Origin: Deltaproteobacteria bacterium | Lineage (GTDB): Bacteria > Desulfobacterota > Desulfobaccia > Desulfobaccales > 0-14-0-80-60-11 | Direction of reading: 5' to 3' | Assembly: GCA_030018495.1 (NCBI GenBank) | Contig: JASEFS010000030.1 | Span: 1 to 42,760, forward strand | Length of the DNA stretch: 42,760 nucleotides | Shown here: positions 16,866-25,022 of the stretch, one piece after another | Layout: each line of letters begins with the position of its first letter | Position numbering within the stretch: the first letter of the stretch is position 1 | Translations under genes and position numbers: made by a program | Notes under the pieces: generated by a model | Seen by the model: the letters and a program-made list of their open reading frames with translations, nothing else | Database searches by the model: none | Told to the model about the DNA's origin: nothing

Positions 16866-19131
16866 GGCGCTGCCCGCCGCGGTAATAGTCCCGGTAATAT
16901 TTGGGATGATAATAAAGTTCATATCTACTTGAAAAATGACCGTTGACCTGGTTAAGAATTATGCCCAGCAGGGGGGCCTGGATTTGGGAGAATAGCTGGC
17001 AGGTAAGGCGGCCTGCTTCCCGGGGGGTGGAATTCTGTTTCATTATCAATAATACGCCGTCCATGAGCTTGGAAATCACCCGGGCATCCGCAAACCCCAA
17101 GGCCGGAGGTGTATCGACGATGACGTGTTGGAATTCCCGGCGGAGTTCATCCATCAAAGCTTTAAAAGCTTCGGAATTCAGGAGTTCAAAGGGATTGGGC
17201 GGCACAGGCCCGGCCGGAACGAACCATAAGTTCGGGGCCTTGGTGGGCCTGATGATTTCTTCCCATTCATTGTTGCCGGTGAGAAAGGTGGACATGCCGG
17301 GTTGGGGCGGCATTTCAAAGACCCGATGCAGTCTTGGCTTTCGCAGGTCACAGTCCAACAAGACTACTTTCCGGCCATCCAGCGCCAGGGAAACGGCAAG
17401 ATTGGAGGCAATGGTGGATTTGCCTTCCTGAGGATTGGGACTGGTGACAATAATGCTTTGGGGCGGTCCGTTCACCGCGGAAAGCATAATAGAAGTGCGC
17501 ACCTGCCGAATGGCTTCGGAGATTATGGAGGTCGGCTCGTTTAACACTGCCAGGTCCACACCATCTCCGTTGCCTTCGGCAACTTGGCTTTGATTTCTCC
17601 CGAAAGGCAAGTAGGTCTGCAATTTATGGGCATACAGGTGCGAGCGGCCGTTCCTGGCGCCGGTTTCTTCAGAAAGCTGCGGCACCAGTCCGAGGGAGGG
17701 CAGCCGGCAAACCCGCTCCACCTCCTCAGTGGTCTTTAGGGAATCGTCGAGATATTCCGCCAGAAACGCGGCGCCAAGTCCCAAACACAAGCCGATGATC
17801 CCTGATAATCCCAGGAATAGACCTTTGCGGGGGAAATAAGGCTCCACGGGTACATCGGCCGGGTCGATAACCGCCACATTGCTGGCCACCATGGTGCTCG
17901 CCACTGTGGTCTCCTTCATTCTGGCCAACAGGGCCTGATAGAGTTGTTCAGTCGTCTGGGCGTCCCGCTTAAGAATTTTATATTCCACCAGATCCTTTTG
18001 AAGATTGGCCATCCGGTCCTTTTGTTCCTTGAAGGCCTCGCTGAGCAAAGCTTCCGTGCGCTTGGCGGCTTCATAATCCGCCTTGACCGCCTCCTGAATG
18101 CGTTTTACTTCATTGTTCAGGCGACCCTGCAATTCGTGAAGCTTGGCGGTTTCAGCCTGCATTTCAGGATGACCGGGAAGATAGATTCTCTTCAGGCTGG
18201 CGGTCTTGGCTGTTTGGGACACCAATTCCTGCCGCAGCGCCAAAATTAAGGGATTATTGGTAATGAGAGGGACCTCAGGACCTTTTTCCTCAATCTGGCG
18301 GTATTGTGCTTCCTTGGCCATGCGCTCTGATTGCGCCTTGGTCAACAGGCCGTTCAACTCAAGATATTTTTGAATAATGACGTTGTCTTTGTCCTCCAAG
18401 GCGAAGAAATCAGATTTTTGGCCGAATTCATACAGCTTCTGCTGGGAGTCTTGAACCCGTGCCGCCAGGCTGTGAAGCTGCTTTTCCAGCCACTCCTTAA
18501 CCAGGGAAAATGACTCGGTGCGTTTGTCAATGGCCAGCTGTACATACTCCCGGGCCAAGGCATTGATCACCCTTTGTGCCAGAGATTGGTCCGAGGATTT
18601 GAAGGAAGCTTCCACTAAATAAGAATCCTTGATCGGTCTGATGTCCAACTTTTGTTGAAACAGGTTCAGCAGATCATTCTTCACCTGTTGGGGAGAAAGG
18701 GGCGGCTCGGCTTCGCTCTGCACTTTGAATTCCGGATGGTTTTCCAGGTTTAAGCTCTCGATGAGGCGCCAAGCCAGAGAACGGCTCGTCAGGATTTTTA
18801 CCTGGGTCTCTTGAAACCTGGAAAGATCCTGTCCGACTTTCAAAGCCGCCAAGGGATCATGTTCACCGAACTGGGCCACATTATTGTCCGGGGTTATCTG
18901 GAGCAGGGCTGTGGCCAAGTAAATAGGGGTCACCAGCAGCACCACCGCCACGGTCAGGAGGATTGTTCCCAAAAATATGCCGATGACCAAACGCTTGCGT
19001 TTTTTCAAGATGTGCAGGTAGTCCTGTAAATGGATGGGCTCCTCCGGCAACAGCTCGTAAGTTCCGGGCGCTTGGGAGGGCATGGCCCTGGAAGAGGAAA
19101 TCATCATGGGGAGGTGATAATTTTTAGACAT
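16849..19131 (-). CDS. Wzz/Wzc-type chain-length determinant with BY-kinase domain
   Basis: 760 aa. Two transmembrane helices (about 50-75 and 435-455) flank a large periplasmic coiled-coil Wzz region. The cytosolic bacterial tyrosine kinase domain has Walker A SPNPQEGKST, Walker A' VVLLDCDLRKPRLH and Walker B HVIVDTPPA. A C-terminal tyrosine cluster (ELYYHPKYYRDYYRGG) is the autophosphorylation tail. Wzc controls polymer length and export by cycling phosphorylation. Second gene of the operon, partner of Wza. Confidence 0.93.
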   Translation of the reverse strand: MSKNYHLPMMISSSRAMPSQAPGTYELLPEEPIHLQDYLHILKKRKRLVIGIFLGTILLTVAVVLLVTPIYLATALLQITPDNNVAQFGEHDPLAALKVGQDLSRFQETQVKILTSRSLAWRLIESLNLENHPEFKVQSEAEPPLSPQQVKNDLLNLFQQKLDIRPIKDSYLVEASFKSSDQSLAQRVINALAREYVQLAIDKRTESFSLVKEWLEKQLHSLAARVQDSQQKLYEFGQKSDFFALEDKDNVIIQKYLELNGLLTKAQSERMAKEAQYRQIEEKGPEVPLITNNPLILALRQELVSQTAKTASLKRIYLPGHPEMQAETAKLHELQGRLNNEVKRIQEAVKADYEAAKRTEALLSEAFKEQKDRMANLQKDLVEYKILKRDAQTTEQLYQALLARMKETTVASTMVASNVAVIDPADVPVEPYFPRKGLFLGLSGIIGLCLGLGAAFLAEYLDDSLKTTEEVERVCRLPSLGLVPQLSEETGARNGRSHLYAHKLQTYLPFGRNQSQVAEGNGDGVDLAVLNEPTSIISEAIRQVRTSIMLSAVNGPPQSIIVTSPNPQEGKSTIASNLAVSLALDGRKVVLLDCDLRKPRLHRVFEMPPQPGMSTFLTGNNEWEEIIRPTKAPNLWFVPAGPVPPNPFELLNSEAFKALMDELRREFQHVIVDTPPALGFADARVISKLMDGVLLIMKQNSTPREAGRLTCQLFSQIQAPLLGIILNQVNGHFSSRYELYYHPKYYRDYYRGGQRHAAEG

Positions 19132-19184
19132 AGGTCAGGTCCTTGCAATGCCTGTTGGTCAGCCCTGCACCAAGGGTGCCGGGA

Positions 19185-20249
19185 TTAATTGCCGCCGAAA
19201 CGATAGGCTCCGCCCACACTTCCCGGCAACAGTTCTTTGAATACAAAAAGGGCTTTTCTAAAAGAGCTTTCATTTACCACCACTACATCATTTTCTTTTA
19301 AAGGAATATCCGGTTCACCCCTGGTCCTGATATTGGCCAGATCAGCGCTAAGGGTGATAGGATTGCCTTTTTCACCAAGGCGCAGGATATCCACCCGTTG
19401 GGTGGCCAAAACCGGATCGAGGCCGCCCGCCAAGGCCACAGCCTGGGTCAGCGTGAGGTTATCCCTGATCGTAACGCTGCCGGGGCGCCTGACGCCCCCC
19501 AAGACGTAGGCTTGGCCGGCAAAGGGCACATGAATAACGTCGCCATGCCTGATGGGGATATTAAGTTCCGTTTTCCCTTCCTGGAGGAGACCGCGCAAGT
19601 TGATTACCAAAGTCTCGGCCTGGGGCGAAAATGAGCCGCCATTGCCCGAGGGCTTCTTGCTTTCGGGTCCGGCTGAGGGTTGCCGGCGAATGATATGAAC
19701 CATGTCCCCGGCCTTGGCCCCCGGTTTGTCCTGGAGGCCGCCCGCCAAGGCCAGCATTTCAAGCAGGGTACGGGGGCCGATCATTTCATACTGCCCGGGT
19801 TTGTCTACGGCCCCGGTCACCGCCACCCGATTATGGCGGTATTCCGTTACTCTCACGCTGACCTGGGGATTTTTCAGGTATTCCGACCCGTATGCCTCCA
19901 TCAGCCGCTTTTCGATTTCCTGAGGCGTAAGGCCGCCAATCATAATCTCACCCACCAACGGCAGGGTGATAGCTCCCCGGCCGTTCACCCGCACCTGGCG
20001 GTTAAGATTATTGTGGCCGAATAATTGGATCTCCAGAAGATCTTCCGACCCCACCCGATAGTCATGATAATCATTCGGATTGACCTGACTGATCTGCGTC
20101 AGGAGGTGCTGCTGTATCTGGGGAGGTTTTCTCTGCTCTTCCAATTGGAGCAGCAATTGACTTTGCTGTTGGTAGGACGCGGCAGCCCCGCATCCTGCAA
20201 TTCCCAACCCCAGAAAAACCAATCCTATGGCAAGGCTTCTGCTTTTCAT
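19185..20249 (-). CDS. wza: Polysaccharide export outer-membrane lipoprotein, Wza-like
   Basis: 354 aa. Lipobox GIAGC with acylated Cys20 after a hydrophobic signal. Poly_export domain (YRVGSEDLLEIQLFGHNNL) followed by two SLBB segments (VAVTGAVDKPGQYEM and AYVLGGVRRPGSVTI). It forms the outer-membrane channel for capsule/EPS export. First gene of the operon; 53 nt separate it from the kinase gene. The long divergent intergenic region upstream probably contains its promoter. Confidence 0.93.
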   Translation of the reverse strand: MKSRSLAIGLVFLGLGIAGCGAAASYQQQSQLLLQLEEQRKPPQIQQHLLTQISQVNPNDYHDYRVGSEDLLEIQLFGHNNLNRQVRVNGRGAITLPLVGEIMIGGLTPQEIEKRLMEAYGSEYLKNPQVSVRVTEYRHNRVAVTGAVDKPGQYEMIGPRTLLEMLALAGGLQDKPGAKAGDMVHIIRRQPSAGPESKKPSGNGGSFSPQAETLVINLRGLLQEGKTELNIPIRHGDVIHVPFAGQAYVLGGVRRPGSVTIRDNLTLTQAVALAGGLDPVLATQRVDILRLGEKGNPITLSADLANIRTRGEPDIPLKENDVVVVNESSFRKALFVFKELLPGSVGGAYRFGGN

Positions 20250-20677
20250 ATCCCTGGACCCATTTTGTCAAAGCTTGAAAGAGTTTTTCTCGATTTGGCG
20301 GTAAGGAAGTCTCCATCCCTCCGGCTGAGAATTTTCCCTTAACATCCGAGGAAGCCGCTTTTCTAATTTTTTGATGCTCCTTCCACAGGAGACCCGCATG
20401 CCGTAGGCGGTAGCAGGTCGATCTTTCTTCCCGCTCCCGTGAAGCTGATCGGATTTTAGCTGAAGGAACTTTAAAAAATTTTCAAATGTCTGAAAATTTT
20501 CTGAATAAAATTAGGGGGTCTATGAGAAAAAAACAGATGAGAGAGCGGGAAATTAGCAGTATCATCAGGCCTGGTGCCGGTATTGATAGGTTCGTCCCCG
20601 CGGCTGGGGGGAAACATCTTTTTTTTAACCCGAAATTGTGTTAAACATCTAAGCAGATTGGCAATATAGAGCAACCT
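20250..20677. other. Divergent intergenic region upstream of the EPS operon
   Basis: 428 nt with lower GC than its flanks and no gene. It contains a perfect inverted repeat (20475-20500), an A/T-run at 20608-20628 and several short hairpins on the wza side (for example CTCCT/AGGAG on the minus strand near 20376-20392). I looked for a c-di-GMP-I riboswitch on the minus strand and did not see its conserved core. Confidence 0.5.
20475..20500. promoter_or_regulatory. Perfect 10-bp inverted repeat, operator candidate
   Basis: AAAATTTTCA (20475-20484) and TGAAAATTTT (20491-20500) are exact reverse complements separated by AATGTC. Each arm contains AAAATTTT. It lies 226 nt from the wza start and 178 nt from the zinc-ribbon gene start, so it could bind a dimeric regulator of one or both. 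No T-run follows that would make it a terminator. Confidence 0.5.
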
Positions 20678-21421
20678 ATGTCCTTTTGCAGTCAATGTGA
20701 ACTGATTCATGGTGAGGAGCACCGCTTCTGCCAGAAGTGCGGCCAGATTCTGAAGCGGGCGCCTTCTACAGGCCGGGCTTGTCCCAGGTGCGGTGCCTTG
20801 ACTTATCCCGGTCAGAAATTCTGCTTGGACTGCGGCCTGCCTTTGAGGACCATGCCTTTTGGCCGGGAAGAACCCGAGGCGCCAAGGCGGGCTCCGGTTT
20901 TTTACCCGCGGGGTCCCGAGCCGCAGCCCAACCGCTATCAGAGGCGGCCCGGCAGGGCCGTCGTCACTCTGGTGGTCATCGCCCTGGTGGCTCTAGCGGG
21001 CCTCTACGGCTGGCGCCAGTTGGCCAAGGCCCCCGCCCAGCCTTCTTATCCCCTGGCCGTCACGCCCCAAGAGAACCTGCACCGTGAAGTTGAAAGGGTG
21101 GCCGAGAAGATCCGCTCCGCCCATCTCACTAAGGACATCAACAAATTTCTCAGCTGCTATTCTTCCTCATATCCGGACCTTGGCGGCCTGGAGAGCCAGA
21201 TTTTGCAGTTGTGGAAAAACTATGACATTAAGGAAGTTTCCTATCGTATAAGCGACGTGGCCAGCCTCGGGGAGCGTGAGGCCAGCGCACTGCTGGTCTG
21301 GAACATCCAGGTGTATGACCACCGCACTCACGACTACATGCTCTTGAGGCCGGCGTACAAGATCAACCTAGAGAAAGCCGGAGACGGCTGGAAGATCCGG
21401 GAAAGCCGCGAAGAGGCATGA
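20678..21421 (+). CDS. Double zinc-ribbon, single-TM protein with NTF2-like domain
   Basis: 247 aa. Two zinc ribbons (CSQCELIHGEEHRFCQKCG near 4-22 and CPRCGALTYPGQKFCLDCG near 35-55), then a basic linker, one transmembrane helix (about 90-107, VVTLVVIALVALAGLYGW), and a C-terminal domain (about 130-247) resembling SnoaL/NTF2-like folds. The ribbons are probably cytosolic and the C-terminal domain outside. Function unknown. Followed after a 7-nt gap by the SH3 lipoprotein gene, suggesting a shared envelope role. Confidence 0.8.
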   Translation: MSFCSQCELIHGEEHRFCQKCGQILKRAPSTGRACPRCGALTYPGQKFCLDCGLPLRTMPFGREEPEAPRRAPVFYPRGPEPQPNRYQRRPGRAVVTLVVIALVALAGLYGWRQLAKAPAQPSYPLAVTPQENLHREVERVAEKIRSAHLTKDINKFLSCYSSSYPDLGGLESQILQLWKNYDIKEVSYRISDVASLGEREASALLVWNIQVYDHRTHDYMLLRPAYKINLEKAGDGWKIRESREEA

Positions 21422-21428
21422 CCTAAGT

Positions 21429-22079
21429 ATGATGATCTACCAGACCCGGCGAGTGCCGATTTGGTTGGGACTATTGGGATTTCTGCTGATTGTTACTGGC
21501 TGCCAAGGCCTGTTTCCGCCGTCCGCCTATCCCCCTCCTCCCGCACCGCCGCCTGTCGCGGCGCCGCCGCCTCCCAGCCGGCCGTTGTTATATGTGAACG
21601 CCTCCCGTCTTAACCTGCGCGCCTGCCCCGGCATGGACTGCCCCAAGGTCGCCACCCTGGAGCGCAATGAAGAAGTGGAGCAAGTCGCTCAAGCCGAAGA
21701 TTGGGTTCAGGTGAGAGTAAGGCGGGATGGCAGCATCGGCTGGGTGGCAAGTCGTTACCTGTCCGATCGACCGGCCCCCATGGAAATGGCTCCAGCCACC
21801 CCGGAGCCGGAGATGGAGCCGCAGGTTCCTGAACGGGCGAGGCCGGAGCAGCCTCCGGCCACCAGCAGGCCCGAACCACCGAAACCCGCGAAGACCTACC
21901 TTCCGAGACCTGCTCCCAAGCCGGCGGAAGCCGCAGAACCTGAACCAGAGCCGGTACCTGTCGAGCCCGGGCCGGTCCGGCAGAGTCCCGCGCCTGCGGA
22001 ACCCGCACCGGTGGAAAAGCCGGCCCCGGTGCAACCTGAGCCCCAGCCTGAGCCTCCCCGCAGGATTCGAATCATGTAA
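21429..22079 (+). CDS. SH3b-domain lipoprotein with Pro/Glu-rich tail
   Basis: 216 aa. N-terminal signal with lipobox IVTGC (Cys about 26), a Pro-rich linker, one bacterial SH3 domain (about 55-115; VNASRLNLRACPGMDCPKVATL), then about 100 residues of Pro-Glu-Ala repeats, likely an extended wall-spanning linker. SH3b domains often bind peptidoglycan. Likely co-transcribed with the zinc-ribbon gene. Confidence 0.82.
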   Translation: MMIYQTRRVPIWLGLLGFLLIVTGCQGLFPPSAYPPPPAPPPVAAPPPPSRPLLYVNASRLNLRACPGMDCPKVATLERNEEVEQVAQAEDWVQVRVRRDGSIGWVASRYLSDRPAPMEMAPATPEPEMEPQVPERARPEQPPATSRPEPPKPAKTYLPRPAPKPAEAAEPEPEPVPVEPGPVRQSPAPAEPAPVEKPAPVQPEPQPEPPRRIRIM

Positions 22080-22104
22080 CGGCCCTGGGCCACTTTCCTT
22101 TTCA

Positions 22105-22113
22105 TGGTATAAT
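22105..22113 (+). promoter_or_regulatory. Extended -10 promoter candidate for the kinase gene
   Basis: TGG followed by a perfect TATAAT (22108-22113) makes an extended -10 element. No good -35 is found 17 nt upstream, which extended -10 promoters tolerate. Transcription would start near 22120 and immediately enter the hairpin at 22126-22161. Confidence 0.45.
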
Positions 22114-22125
22114 AGTTGGCAATTT

Positions 22126-22161
22126 TTTGGGGAGGGGGTTAAACCCTTGCCCCTCCCCAAA
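22126..22161. repeat. Strong inverted repeat upstream of the kinase gene
   Basis: TTTGGGGAGGGG (22126-22137) pairs perfectly with CCCCTCCCCAAA (22150-22161) around a 12-nt loop. Ts precede it rather than follow it, and As follow on the minus reading, so it is not a classical terminator in either direction. It may be a REP-like element or a leader hairpin. Confidence 0.55.
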
Positions 22162-22271
22162 GCCCCACTCTTATCCCTTTATGGGGGTCAGGAGCGGAGC
22201 TCGTAAGCGCGGGGGGCGGCGGTTCGGCCCTTCCTGTTTAAGCTAGTTTCTTTTCTGATGATTGAAAACTC

Positions 22272-23888
22272 ATGCCGCGCCTTTTACTCACCGGCACAGA
22301 TAACAGTGTGATGGAGGAGCTTTCCGGAATTTTCGCCGGGCAAGCCTTTGAGGTGGACCGCTGTCCGCCGGAAGAAGTGTGGCAGCGCTGCCAGTTGGAG
22401 GCTCCTGATCTGGTCGTCCTAGTTGACGACTCATCGTTTGCCGGGGAGCTTATTCCCCGTTTGAAAAGCGCTCCGGCGACCGCGCAGATTCCCCTTCTCG
22501 TCGCCCTGACTGAATTCAGCGAAAGCGCCGCGGCCAAGGTCCTGGGGTGGGGCGCCGATGAGTTCCTGGTACCGCCGTTTCGCGCTCCAGAAGTTTTGGC
22601 CCGGGTGGCCGTGCTTCTCAAGCTGCATCGCGACCGCCAGATTCTCCTTGCGTCCAAGGATGAGTTCACCCGCCTTTTTCAGCAAAATCCCCAGCCCCTG
22701 TTTTATTGCGACCGTCAGGGGGTGCAGTGTCACATCAACCCCTCCCTCCAGCGTCTCCTGGGCTACCCTGAGCGCGGGGAGAGCGTGGTGCCGGCTGAAG
22801 CTCTTTTATATGGCGAGGAAGATCGGGCGCGCTTTAGACAGATTTTGACCGGGGCCGCGTCGGGCCGTCATGTCAAGATTAACCTGCGCCATCGGGCGGG
22901 CCAGCCGGTGACCGTTCTGTTGAACGACCTGGCGCTTAGTCAGGTCGCTGACCAGGCAAGTTTTCAGGTTCAGCAGGTGGGCACTGCCTCGCCCTTGAAA
23001 AAAGCCTTGAAAACCCTGGTGGAAAACTTCCTGCCCTCGGCCCGGGACTACCTGGCCCTCCTTTCCATGACGCCGCTGTTGGGAGGACGATATGAAAAAG
23101 TGAGAAAACTGGGGCAGGGGAGCTTCGGCGAGGTCTGGCTGGTCCTGGACACCGAAGCTTTGGGACCTGAGCGCCGATTTGTAGCCAAAATACCGTTTGT
23201 CAAGACCGCCAATGCCAAATTTCGCCAGGAAGCCGACATCTGCCGGCAACTGTCACCGCATCCCGGGATCGTGAATCTGGTGGATATCGTTGAGGAAGAC
23301 GGCAGGGTGGTCTTGATCCAGGAATATGTGGCAGGGCGGAACCTGGCGGATATGCTGGAAGAGGAATTGCCCCGCCCCCTGGTGGAGAGCATTATTCTCC
23401 AGCTTATCGACGTGGTGGCTCACGCCCATGCCCATCGCATCATGCATCGGGATATCAAGCCGACCAACATCATCATCCAGGCGGACGGCACTCTCAAACT
23501 CCTGGATTTCGGCGCCGCCAAGGTTCTCAAGGAGAAGGACATCAGCGCCACCATGGTGGGCTCCAGGCCCTTTATGGCGCCGGAGCAGCTTATGGGGGAA
23601 AGCGAGCGGCGCAGCGATATTTGGGCCATTGGGGTTATTATGTACCTGCTTTACACCGGTGAGCTTCCCTTTTACAGCGAAGTGGAAAAATATTTGATCG
23701 ACCAGATCCTGGAGCAGGAGCCGTTGCCTCCTCGGGAGCACAACTCGGAAATTCCGCCGGAACTTGAAGCCATTATTCTGAAATGCCTGAAGAAAAAGGT
23801 TGAAGAGCGCTACGAGAATGCTTTGGCGTTGAAGGCCGACCTGCTGTGCCACTTCCCCAATTACGGGGGTCGGCGCGATCACAAATAA
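22272..23888 (+). CDS. Degenerate receiver-PAS-Ser/Thr protein kinase fusion
   Basis: 538 aa, soluble. Residues 1-120 resemble a response-regulator receiver, but the usual phospho-Asp position is Val51 (Asp52-Asp53 adjacent), the early acidic pair is missing and the conserved KPF is PPF. Residues ~130-240 look like a PAS domain. Residues ~275-530 are a Hanks-type kinase with LGQGSFGEVW, Lys306 in FVAK, MHRDIKPTN (Asp394), LLDFG (Asp412) and MAPEQ, all catalytic residues present. No transmembrane or PASTA segments. Stop is directly adjacent to the next gene's GTG. Confidence 0.88.
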   Translation: MPRLLLTGTDNSVMEELSGIFAGQAFEVDRCPPEEVWQRCQLEAPDLVVLVDDSSFAGELIPRLKSAPATAQIPLLVALTEFSESAAAKVLGWGADEFLVPPFRAPEVLARVAVLLKLHRDRQILLASKDEFTRLFQQNPQPLFYCDRQGVQCHINPSLQRLLGYPERGESVVPAEALLYGEEDRARFRQILTGAASGRHVKINLRHRAGQPVTVLLNDLALSQVADQASFQVQQVGTASPLKKALKTLVENFLPSARDYLALLSMTPLLGGRYEKVRKLGQGSFGEVWLVLDTEALGPERRFVAKIPFVKTANAKFRQEADICRQLSPHPGIVNLVDIVEEDGRVVLIQEYVAGRNLADMLEEELPRPLVESIILQLIDVVAHAHAHRIMHRDIKPTNIIIQADGTLKLLDFGAAKVLKEKDISATMVGSRPFMAPEQLMGESERRSDIWAIGVIMYLLYTGELPFYSEVEKYLIDQILEQEPLPPREHNSEIPPELEAIILKCLKKKVEERYENALALKADLLCHFPNYGGRRDHK

Positions 23889-24935
23889 GTGGACGCGGTT
23901 ACTCACACGGTCGCCGGATTAGCCATTTCCCGGCTCATCCCTGCCCCTGTGCGGAAATGGGGGCTGGTGCTCGGAGCCGCGTTTGCCCTGCTCCCGGACA
24001 TCGACTTTCTCTGGCTCTTTTTTGACCGCCTGGCTTATATCCGCTACCACCGGGGTGTTACTCACTCCCTCTTGGCTTTAGGCGTATTTGCCGGGCTCGG
24101 GGCCCTGCTGGCCCGCCGTTGGGGCGGACCCCGCTGGTTCAAGCCGGTGCTGGCGCTCGGCCTCGCGGTGCTGGCCAGCCACATGCTCCTGGACCTGGCC
24201 ACCTCCTACGGCACCCAGATCCTCAGCCCCTTTTCCCGGCAGAAGTTTGCCCTGGACTGGATCTTTATCATTGACCCCTACCTTACCTTTCTTCTCCTGA
24301 TAGGCTCGGCCGGGGGTCTGGTATCACCTGCCAGAGGCCGCCTGCTGGCAGCCTTGTCCCTGAGCGCGGCCGCGGTCTATTTCCTCCTGTGCGGGTTCTA
24401 CCATAACCAGGCCATGATTTTGAGCCGGCAGGTTTTCAGCGATTCGCCAACTGCTGATTTGCAGGTGGCCGCCTTGCCCCAGCCCCTGTCCTGCCGCCGC
24501 TGGCATTTGCTGTGCTATGGCCCGGCTGAAGTGAAGCAAACTATGGTGCAGTTGCCGCGCCTTGGTATTAGGGGAGCTTCGCAAGAGGTAAAGGTCAGGG
24601 AAGACACTTGGGCTCCGGGGCTAAATCCGCATGCGCCGCCGTTGGCTTATCAGCCCCCCGAAAGCTTGGTGGTGCAGACCTGGCAGATAACCAGGCCGCC
24701 GCCTCTGGCTTACGCCTCTGACAGCGCCGCTGTCCTGAAAACCTTTCTGGAATTCGCCCGTTTTCCGCTGCTGTACCGTTGGGAACCGCGCGATAACGCG
24801 GTTTCCATGCAATTTCTGGATTTGCGGTTTACCATCCCTGGAAGGGCCTTCCCTTTTGTCCTGGAACTCTCGGTATCTAACGACGGCCGCTTGCAGAACT
24901 GGCGTTGGGGCCGGAGTTACCTGAACAAATTTTAG
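23889..24935 (+). CDS. YdjM-type membrane-bound metal-dependent hydrolase family protein
   Basis: 348 aa. N-terminal membrane domain with THTVAGLAISRL, a PDIDFLW motif and HRGVTHSLLALGVFAG, the conserved His/Asp signature of the YdjM/DUF457 family; four or five helices up to about residue 170. The C-terminal ~180 residues are a soluble, probably periplasmic extension. GTG start at 23889 immediately follows the kinase stop, implying coupling. Enzymatic activity of the family is unproven. Confidence 0.85.
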   Translation: MDAVTHTVAGLAISRLIPAPVRKWGLVLGAAFALLPDIDFLWLFFDRLAYIRYHRGVTHSLLALGVFAGLGALLARRWGGPRWFKPVLALGLAVLASHMLLDLATSYGTQILSPFSRQKFALDWIFIIDPYLTFLLLIGSAGGLVSPARGRLLAALSLSAAAVYFLLCGFYHNQAMILSRQVFSDSPTADLQVAALPQPLSCRRWHLLCYGPAEVKQTMVQLPRLGIRGASQEVKVREDTWAPGLNPHAPPLAYQPPESLVVQTWQITRPPPLAYASDSAAVLKTFLEFARFPLLYRWEPRDNAVSMQFLDLRFTIPGRAFPFVLELSVSNDGRLQNWRWGRSYLNKF

Positions 24936-25022
24936 GTCGAGCGCTTTATTGCCTTTGCATTCCGAAAATCAGGAATTATTATCATTTAGAACATGATCAG
25001 ACTGCTGCCTGAGGAGGAATAA

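Noticed and set aside
16866-16922. Longer N-terminus of the 4,6-dehydratase
   Set aside because: The extra 19 residues are encoded inside the tyrosine kinase gene and do not resemble the family's N-terminus.
20475-20500. AT-rich dyad as a transcription terminator
   Set aside because: The stem is almost entirely A/T with no stable GC base and no fitting U-tract after it, between divergent rather than convergent genes; an operator is more likely.
20341-20677. c-di-GMP-I riboswitch upstream of wza
   Set aside because: The conserved core of that class was not found on the minus strand, although EPS operons often carry one.
22126-22161. Strong hairpin as a Rho-independent terminator
   Set aside because: The T-run precedes the stem on the plus strand and As follow on the minus reading, so neither orientation has a proper U-tract.
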